A DNA stretch of 25,000 bases from Armadillidium nasatum (Eukaryota > Arthropoda > Malacostraca > Isopoda > Armadillidiidae), in contig SEYY01021772.1 in assembly GCA_009176605.1 (NCBI GenBank), positions 22,501 to 47,500 of the forward strand. Direction: 5' to 3'. The position numbers and the translations under genes are program-made. Below the pieces are notes generated by a model. It made no database searches and was not told where the DNA came from. It saw only the letters and a program-made list of their open reading frames with translations. This document shows, in pieces, positions 12,548 to 25,000 of this stretch. Each line of letters begins with the position of its first letter. Position 1 is the stretch's first letter.

Positions 12548-14095
12548 TGCCATTAAATATTAACCTAATTTCTTAATTGGGACCACTATTTATAGTTTAA
12601 ATCATATAAAGTATGAGTTGTGTGTAAAACGCATAGCCCACGCATTCTATATACATAAATAATATAGGCTATTTCTCTGCTCATTCACAGTAGGTTTAGG
12701 CATAATTTAATTTATATTTTATAATTTATTTTCTTTCCAACCTTTTTTTTTAGTCTATATAAATTGTTATATTTTTAGTTTCCAGAATTAAATTTTTTTT
12801 TTTTAAAGTTTACATCTTGAAGTCATTACCCTATTTTAGGAGAGGAACTTTTCTAGGTAGATTATACCTAGGATTTGCAAGCCACAGTATTGAAAATAAA
12901 TGCAAATTAACCACTCTAATCAAAACAAATACATGTCCTTTATTGCCAAAGTATGTGGCCTAATTATAACAAAAAAAGTAAGAATTATTAAACAAAGTAT
13001 ATACTACGTATTTTGATTTTTAGCAGTTTCAGAAAAAGAAAAGGGGAGGGGTGAAGCACTAGTTACCTAATGTAATATTAATAAATTTTCTTCACATTTT
13101 AATGAACTTTTGCCTAAATATATATACAAAAATACTGGTTTATTATAATGAAGTACTATATAAATAGAAATGTATCAAAAAATACATAAGGTAGAGTTAC
13201 TCATTGACAGCAAAACTATAGCAGTTGAATTTTTTTATTAATATTATTAGTGCTCACATCTGATTTACATGAAAATGAAAAATATTTACAATGTAGGCTT
13301 TAATATTATAAAGTATAATAATTAAAAAATATATATATAGCAGTACAACCTAATACTGGGCTTAAAGAGGATAATTTATGAAGAATGGAGGCCTATCAGG
13401 TATATTACTATATATAAAAATTTCTGTACCTTTGGTAACTATTTTGTTGGTGTTGTGCTTTGACCAGAGGAGGTTAATGTTTTAAGTGAGCTCTTTATTT
13501 TACTTGAACAAATTGTTTATTTTTAAGTTATTTTGTATTGTTGGGTGATTTATTTTAGTATTATTGATAGTGTTTACTTTTTATTAATTTGATATTAAGG
13601 TATGATTTCTGGAATATTTAAAATTGGGAAAATAACTAAGGTCTAGGATAAGTAAAATCCTTAAGATATTATCAAGCATTTTCATATATTCAGCCTATTT
13701 GTATATTTGTTTTCATTTCTTGTAAAATTGGGTAAATTCTGGTTAAAATTGTTTAATTCAAATATTTTAATTAAATGGCCTAGTTGTCTGTAGTCCTACC
13801 CAGTTATTCAGATCAGGTTTCTGATAACCCTAAGTTAAAGTAAGTCTACTTTTTTTTAAAACACTAGAAAGTTTGTTTGTTTATTTCAAGTTAATTTGCT
13901 TTTAGTTTAATTTATTTTTAGTTTTCACAAGTAGCCTACTATTCAACTAGGCTTATAGGATAATATATATTTATTTAATACCAAAGTTAAATTTTTGCTG
14001 AGAGCTCCAGGTTAAAGTTATGCCTATTTAAAATAAAAAAAAAAATTTTTTTGTAACTATTTGTACAACTTTAGTAGAATAATTATAATTTGAGC

Positions 14096-14374
14096 ATGTA
14101 TGTTGTATGTGGCATCTGTGGAACTGTGAGAGGAGAGCATGTTAGTGAATGTACTGTTTGTATTCTGAAAGCTGAACATGTGTTGATGAGGAAAGAGATT
14201 GAAAGGTTAAATGAGGGGTTGGCTGAGATAAAATGGAATGAAAGGTCTGAATCTGTGCAGCTGGAAGCAGGTAGGCTGAGTAAATGGGTTTCTGAGTTGA
14301 GAAGGGACAGAAGTGTTAGGAAAAAGGTTAGTAGGGATTTAGTAGAGATTGGGACTCATGTAGGCAAGAAGTAG
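14096..14374 (+). pseudogene. LINE ORF1 N-terminal part (zinc-knuckle, coiled coil)
   Basis: From the ATG at 14096 the product has C5xxC8 and C18xxC21, a metal-binding-like pair of Cys pairs. A heptad-rich, charged helix (residues about 25-75, ERLNEGLAEI...) follows that would form a coiled coil. A stop at 14374 cuts it from the esterase part, which continues in another frame. The role in the family is nucleic-acid binding and self-association of the retrotransposon particle. Confidence 0.7.
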
Positions 14375-14419
14375 AGAAGGGGCAGGATAATGGTAAGGTA
14401 AAGAGGGTAAATAGGCCTA

Positions 14420-15115
14420 GTGACTCACCTAGGTAGGAATTTGAGAGGGGGGAGGGCTATAGAGGTAGATAGGACTGCAGATAGATTGAGTGTTATACAA
14501 AATAGGAACAATAAAATTAGGATCTTGAGGGACACTAGGCATGTGATCTGCAGTAACAGTTTTCGCCATCTTTCTGATAGGGAGGGACCTGATATGGCCA
14601 GTTATGATGTCAGATTTCCCAAGGGGAAGGCTGAGGCATTACTGATTGGTGACTCTCAGGTATGATACTTAGACAGATTTTTAGTAAGGCAGATGAAAAA
14701 TGAATGAGAGTACGTTATCCAGGTACATGAGTGAATGATATTGTGGACAGAATAGATAGGAAGATTATAGATACAAATGTGGATGCAAGTGTGATTGTAC
14801 AAGTTGGAACAAATGTTATAAGTTATAGAAGATCAGAGGAACTGATAGCAAGCTATAGGAATTTGATTGAGAGTGAAAGCAAGTGGTAGGAAATGCATAG
14901 TATCAAGTATATTACCTAGGTTTGGTGCAGACTAGAATGGGAAAGTAGGTCCTTCGGTGCTAATAAAAGAGTTAGGAATTTGTTTTTCAGAGAATATTAG
15001 ATTTTTGGATCACTGGGAAGAATTTCAGGACAAAAGTCTATTTGCAAGAGAGGGAGTTCATCTTAGTCAAAGAGGTGGAGAAGTGCATGTCAGAAAACTA
15101 GGTAAAGATAGGGGT
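14420..15115 (+). pseudogene. LINE ORF1 SGNH-hydrolase (esterase) part, broken
   Basis: Pieces in several frames spell an SGNH-type fold: LLIGDSQV with the nucleophile block (GDSQ at 14648-14659), DASVIVQVGTN near 14781-14814 for the third block, and REGVHLSQ (EGVH at 15050-15061) for the last block, where the His is present but the usual Asp is Glu. At least one frameshift after 14660 and further stops break it. Such esterase domains are known from CR1 ORF1 proteins. Confidence 0.7.
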
Positions 15116-15181
15116 GAATGGTGTAATTTTGGCACTGCTAGTTGTGGAGATGGTGATTATAATTCTGGTGGTGGGATTGAT

Positions 15182-15586
15182 GGGGTATCAATAAAAATAA
15201 ACTTGCTTTACAATATGAGCCTATTAATAAGAATGGAGACCATTTTAGAAATCAAAATTGAAAGGATACATATAAGGACATAATAAATATGAAATATTCC
15301 TACACGAATGCTCAGAGCCTTAGAAACAAAAAAGATGAGTTGTCTAGTCATATCATAGTGGAGGATCTTGACCCTCTACAGGAATGGGGGTATGAATAAA
15401 AATAAACTTGCTTTACAATATGAGCCTATTAATAAGAATGGAGACCAAATTAGAAATCAAGATTGAAAGGATACATATAAGGACATATTAAATATTCCTA
15501 CACGAATCCTTAGAGCCTTAGAAACAAAAAAGATGAGCTGTCTTGTCATATCATAGAGTAGGATCTTGACCCTCTATAGGAATATG
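15182..15586 (+). repeat. About 205-bp tandem duplication inside the LINE
   Basis: The unit at 15182-15386 recurs at 15387-15586. Both start GGGGTAT-(C/G)-AATAAAAA, then share CTTGCTTTACAATATGAGCC, GATACATATAAGGACATA, CCTACACGAAT and GAGCCTTAGAAACAAAAAAG, ending in GATCTTGACCCTCTA. The copies differ by a few substitutions and short deletions. The duplication covers the end of ORF1 and the start of ORF2 (NAQSLRNKKDEL), and it arose within this copy or its source. Confidence 0.85.
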
Positions 15587-15990
15587 AAATAAACAGATAC
15601 TTGTGTTACCTATATGAATGAGGAGGAAGGATTGGGGGAAGTGTAGCACTTTATGTTAAAAATAATATTAAATCAGTATTAATATCTGACATTAAAACAA
15701 ATCATAATATGGAATCTGTGTGGGGTAGATATTCTTAAGCATAATAAATCATACAGGATAGGGCCATTTTATAGAGCTCCTGATCAGAATCAAGTATTAG
15801 ATGAGGAAATAGTGAAGGAAACCAAGGTAGCATGTCAAAATACTGTAAAAGGGATAGTCATAATGGGAGATTTTAATTTTCCAGACATTGAGTGGAATAC
15901 TTTGAGTAGTATGGTTAATAGAAGTTCTGTATTTATAAATTGTATTCTATACAACTTTTTGAGTCAGGTGGTATAAGAACCTACAAGGCA
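15290..15990 (+). pseudogene. LINE ORF2 endonuclease (APE-type), broken
   Basis: Fragments include NAQSLRNKKDELSSHI (N-terminal block), SVALYVKNNIKSVLISD (about 15644-15690), a YRAPDQ-like block near 15774, and GIVIMGDFNFPDIEWNT with the GDFN motif at 15866-15877. They are scattered over frames with several stops. After about 15985 the sequence jumps into the RT, so the C-terminal endonuclease and the linker are deleted. Confidence 0.75.
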
Positions 15991-17290
15991 TGCAGCATTA
16001 TTGCTTTTGGAGAGGTATTTGAGGACTGGAAAATAGCATATGTGGTGCCCATTTGTAAGAAAGGTAGTAAAGATGATCTAGGAAATTATAGGCTAGTTAG
16101 CTTAACATTTCTGTTTGGCAAAGTTTCTGAAAAGTCATGTAGAGAAACATTTGGACAATAAGATACTGCATAACTCCCAGTATGGTTTTAGAAAGGGTAG
16201 ATCTAGAATTTATGGAATATATTACTGAATATGTAGACAGAGGTGATCCAGTTGATGTTATATATTTAAACTTTAGCAAAGCTTTTGATAAGGTACCCCA
16301 TGTAAGGCTGATGCAAAAGTTGCCTCAGTGTGGTATAGGCAAAGTGGTTCACAATTGGATTAATGAGTGGTTGAAGAACAGAAGGCAGTGTGTGCTACTG
16401 AATGGAAATAAGTCATTATAGGGAAAAAGTGAAGAGTGGGGTCTCACAGAATTCTGTTCTGGGGGTTGGGACCACTATTGTTCAAGATATTTAAATGATT
16501 TAAAGATCTTAAATGTAAGGTTTTTAAGTTTGCAGATAATACCAAAGTGGTCACCTCAGTAAGGAATAATGATGGATGCATAAAGCTTCAAGGTGATCTA
16601 GATAGACTCCTTGAATGGGCAAATGAATTTTAATAGTAAAAAATGTAAAGTTCTTTATGTAGGTTACTCACATGAAAGATTTAATTATAATATGAATGGG
16701 GATTTGCTTGAGACTGTGGACCAAGAAAAAGATTTAGGTTTGATTATTAGAAGTAATCTGAAAGTGGGTGATCTGTGTTTGGAAGCAAGGACTAATAAGA
16801 TGTTAGGTATAAGAAATCCCAGTGTAGTTTACAAGAGCAAAGGTTATAAGCAAGTTATATAATAGCTATGTTAGGCCAGCATTAGAGTATTGTGCACAAG
16901 TTTGGGGTCCACATTTAAGAAAAGACATAGATAAGCTGGAGAGAGAACAATGTTAAGAAATGAGGATGATATCTGGCTTTGAGAGTAAGAGCTATGAGGA
17001 GAGGTTGAAGGATCTGAAAATGTTCTAAGTTGAAAGGAGATTTCTCAGGGGGGATATGATACAAGTTTACAAAATATTTGCATCTGACATTAATATAAAG
17101 ATTGAAAAATACTTTATAGTGGACCATGGAAGAGAAACTGAAGACATAAGAAAATTAAAAAAAGTCGTGCCATCTCGATCTAAGAAAATACTCTTACAGC
17201 AATAGGGTTTATTTTTGGAATAGTTTGCCACAGGAGATTGTTGACTGTGATTCTCTTGCAGCATTTAAGAGGGGGGCTAGATAAATATAT
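15990..17290 (+). pseudogene. LINE ORF2 reverse transcriptase and C-terminal part, broken
   Basis: Recognisable blocks are FEDWKIAYVVPICKKGSKDD, GNYRLVSLT, SQYGFRKGRS, DVIYLNFSKAFDKVPH, NWINEWLKNRR, an altered GVPQGS-type block near 16440-16470, KFADNTKVVT and EKDLGLIIRSNLKVGD, then VRPALEYCAQVWGPHLRKD and a C-terminal RRFLRGDMIQVYK-like region. Two catalytic positions are changed: the motif A Asp is Asn (AAC, 16269-16271) and FADD reads FADN (16529-16540). Frameshifts and stops recur. It is inactive. Confidence 0.85.
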
Positions 17291-17400
17291 GGATGGTTTA
17301 GGTATCGGATAGTATATATACTTGACTAAGCCAAATTGGCGGGTATATGAATTTTTAGACCAGCTTTTCCATGTTCTGTTTTTCTTACTTTCTTATTCCT

Positions 17401-18955
<1,555 letters not shown>

Positions 18956-19149
18956 ACCAAAATTTTAAATTAAAAAAAAATTTTCTTTTCAGTATAATAA
19001 AATACAATTAAGTGGACTTAGAAAATAGGAAAGATAAGTGTTTGCATATAAAGTAATGTAAATTTTCTTTACCATTTAGAAGATATTAATGTGTGTAAAA
19101 CTAACAAAAAAATTTGCAATAATTTTTTTATTTTGTAACTGACCTACAC

Positions 19150-20860
<1,711 letters not shown>

Positions 20861-20908
20861 ATGGAGGTGGAAGACCTTCTGTTTCAGAGCCCTGAAAATG
20901 AAGCAGAG
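20861..20908 (+). CDS. Probable first coding exon of an unrecognised gene
   Basis: The ATG at 20861 has a good start context (A at -3, G at +4) and opens a 16-codon frame, MEVEDLLFQSPENEAE. It ends in phase 0 at a perfect donor GAG|GTAAGT (20909). Balanced base composition against AT-rich flanks supports a real exon. The acidic peptide has no identifiable domain, and no continuing exon was found inside the window. A following exon could be beyond the LINE at 21545-23449 or outside the window. Confidence 0.45.
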
Positions 20909-23631
<2,723 letters not shown>

Positions 23632-23775
23632 AAATTAATTATATATTATAAATATTATACCTTTAAATTTATATTTATAGATCTGAGTTATTGTCTTTAA
23701 TGTTTTGAAATAAATGACGAACACGGTTTAATATATATTAATTTTCAATACCCAATTTGAATTCATGTTGAAATA

Positions 23776-23932
23776 TTGCATTCCGCAAGAGCGCTTTGTA
23801 CGTACCTGTATATTATTAAATTGTGTAAACGTCGGAATGCGTGAACGTTAACGATGTGCAATCGTGTACGTGAGTGAGTGAGAGTGAGTGTCTGCTGTCT
23901 GCGTGGCTAGGCTAGTAGCGGTTGGTCGGAGA
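23776..23932 (+). promoter_or_regulatory. CpG-rich promoter and 5' UTR region
   Basis: CpG dinucleotides, scarce elsewhere, become frequent from about 23785 to 24035. The stretch ends at a strong start context before the ATG at 23933. GCATTCCG (23778-23785) and its reverse complement CGGAATGC (23833-23840) form an inverted pair 55 bp apart; the CATTCC core is the known TEAD/Scalloped motif. A GTGAG-rich block at about 23870-23890 follows. The transcription start cannot be fixed from sequence. Confidence 0.5.
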
Positions 23933-24048
23933 ATGGCGTCATCGTATTTCCATAAAGGTGAATTTTGCTTGCACCGAAAAAGCGGCGAGAAGTGCGTAGA
24001 AGCAGCGCCGTTTCTGTCAGACGTTTTGTCGGCTACGGAATCTGTTAG
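23933..24048 (+). CDS. First coding exon of an unrecognised gene (partial)
   Basis: The ATG has A at -3 and G at +4. The frame of 38 codons plus two bases begins MASSYFHKGEFCLHRKSGEK and continues to SDVLSATESV, ending AG|GTGAGG, a good donor in phase 2. The next codon without splicing would be a stop, so splicing is required. Codon use and CpG content differ sharply from the AT-rich flanks, which supports real coding sequence. I do not recognise the protein. There is no visible signal peptide or membrane segment in these 38 residues, so a cytosolic or nuclear product is more likely. The rest of the gene lies to the right of the window. Confidence 0.65.
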
Positions 24049-24318
24049 GTGAGGATGTTGAGTTTTTGGGCTCTCTTTTCATTTGATCCAAATGCAGTTT
24101 ATGTGTGATTCTTTTAAATTTAATTAGATTTTTTTTCCTCAAAATTATTAGATTTATATGGTTATTTTTTTTATTGCGGTCGATTTTTTTTATTGGGTGT
24201 AAGTTTCTTAACTTTTTATTAAAGAAAGTGTCTCTTTCTGTGTTTTATGATTTTTTTTTATGAATATTATAATTTATGGAACAGTGATCTGACTTACCGG
24301 TTTCGTTGAAAGAATGGA

Positions 24319-24342
24319 ATTATTATTATTATTATTATTATT
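24319..24342. repeat. (ATT)8 microsatellite
   Basis: Eight perfect ATT units in the intron of the partial gene. No associated repeat boundary is seen. Confidence 0.85.
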
Positions 24343-24677
24343 TAAAATAATAACAGCATCCAATTTTTAAAAAATGTACTGTTCGTAAACATTCGAAATT
24401 GAATAATTCTTATTTTTATTTTCATGTAATTAATTAATAATAAGAAAAGTAGTATTACTAATAAGTTTGCAAAAGAAAGTAATTAAATACTTTTTTTTTC
24501 TGCTAAAGTCTTCTGTCGTTATATATAAAAAAAATATATATATTTATTTTATTTATTATTTTTTATTTTTTTTGCTACGTTAGCTGAGAGATTATTGCCC
24601 GGCAACTGAATTCTTTCTGTTGACCTTCATAATGGTCCTTTTCATCAATGCATTGTACTCCCTCTCAATTTTCTCCG

Positions 24678-24811
<134 letters not shown>

Positions 24812-24958
24812 GTTTAATTTTTTTATAATGAGGTTATGATTACAAAGTTTATTCTGTACGACACGTTTTCATTGCCCCTTTTGATGAATGACTATTTTCT
24901 CTTTTATAGTTTCGTTTCTAAAGTCATGCTCCTGATTAAGCTTAAGTCTAGGGTAACT

Positions 24959-24962
<4 letters not shown>

Positions 24963-25000
<38 letters not shown>
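24963..25000. repeat. (AT)n array cut by the window edge
   Basis: At least 38 bp of AT at the right end. Its full length cannot be judged. Confidence 0.85.

Larger units (their letters stand above)
11083..13440. other. AT-rich DNA, no gene seen
   Basis: No coding region could be supported. Items described separately are a 79-bp-offset direct repeat, a hAT-like terminus and a 79-base hairpin. Several T-runs (12083-12098, 12404-12415, 12785-12804) punctuate the region. The minus-strand frame at 11577-11777 has no domain. Confidence 0.5.
13450..17400 (+). mobile_element. Decayed CR1-clade non-LTR retrotransposon
   Basis: In order on the + strand there are a long AT-rich leader, an ORF1 with Cys pairs and coiled coil, an SGNH-esterase-like second part, an APE endonuclease with GDFN, a reverse transcriptase and the characteristic C-terminal region ending near 17285, then a short 3' UTR. 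ORF1 with an esterase domain and the RT wording (YVDRGDPVDVIYLNFSKAFD) are typical of CR1 elements. Many stops and frameshifts, a deletion between endonuclease and RT, and an internal duplication show that it is dead. Its exact 5' end is not visible; about 13450 is a guess. Confidence 0.85.

Noticed and set aside
16097..17264. Minus-strand frames of 60-70 codons across the CR1 LINE
   Set aside because: Antisense shadows of the retrotransposon ORF2.

Overview
The window looks like AT-rich, repeat-dense nuclear DNA of an invertebrate animal. A decapod crustacean or another arthropod with a repeat-inflated genome is my best guess. The reasons are long pure (AT)n arrays, CR1-type and a second class of broken non-LTR retrotransposon, SINE-like units, intron-containing genes with GT-AG boundaries, and a metazoan RNF26-type ubiquitin ligase. 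Nothing prokaryotic (operons, Shine-Dalgarno sites, CRISPR) was seen. The species call is inference; the eukaryotic animal call is well supported.

The one clear gene is an RNF26-like RING E3 ligase on the + strand. Two coding exons (4351-4512 and 6474-7622) join in phase 0 across a GT-AG intron and give 436 residues: a multi-span hydrophobic N-terminal half, an acidic linker, and a C-terminal C3HC4 RING ending exactly at the C-terminus. A polyadenylation signal lies at 7764-7769. Its splice boundaries are pressed against (AT)n arrays. Two further probable first coding exons lie to the right: a 16-codon exon at 20861-20908 with a perfect donor, and a CpG-rich promoter plus exon at about 23776-24048 whose gene continues beyond the window.

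Region by region: 1-2920 is AT-rich DNA holding a short element with 20-bp terminal inverted repeats, a 36-bp minisatellite and copy A of a dispersed repeat of about 1.1 kb built from tandem hairpins. 3791-4341 is a pair of head-to-head SINE-like units, each tailed by (AT)n, directly before RNF26. 4346-7770 is RNF26. 7771-13400 is mostly featureless AT-rich DNA with a few candidate micro-exons, a hAT-like end and a miRNA-like hairpin. About 13450-17400 is a decayed CR1-clade LINE whose ORF1 carries a zinc-knuckle/coiled-coil part and an SGNH-esterase part. 17400-18960 is AT-rich DNA with two arrays. About 19150-20341 is copy B of the hairpin repeat. About 21545-23449 is a second decayed LINE. 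23776-25000 is the promoter, first exon and start of an intron.

The unifying pattern is that at least six of about thirteen (AT)n arrays begin where a dispersed repeat ends, as if AT tails of mobile elements seeded the microsatellites. Several sit exactly at exon edges.
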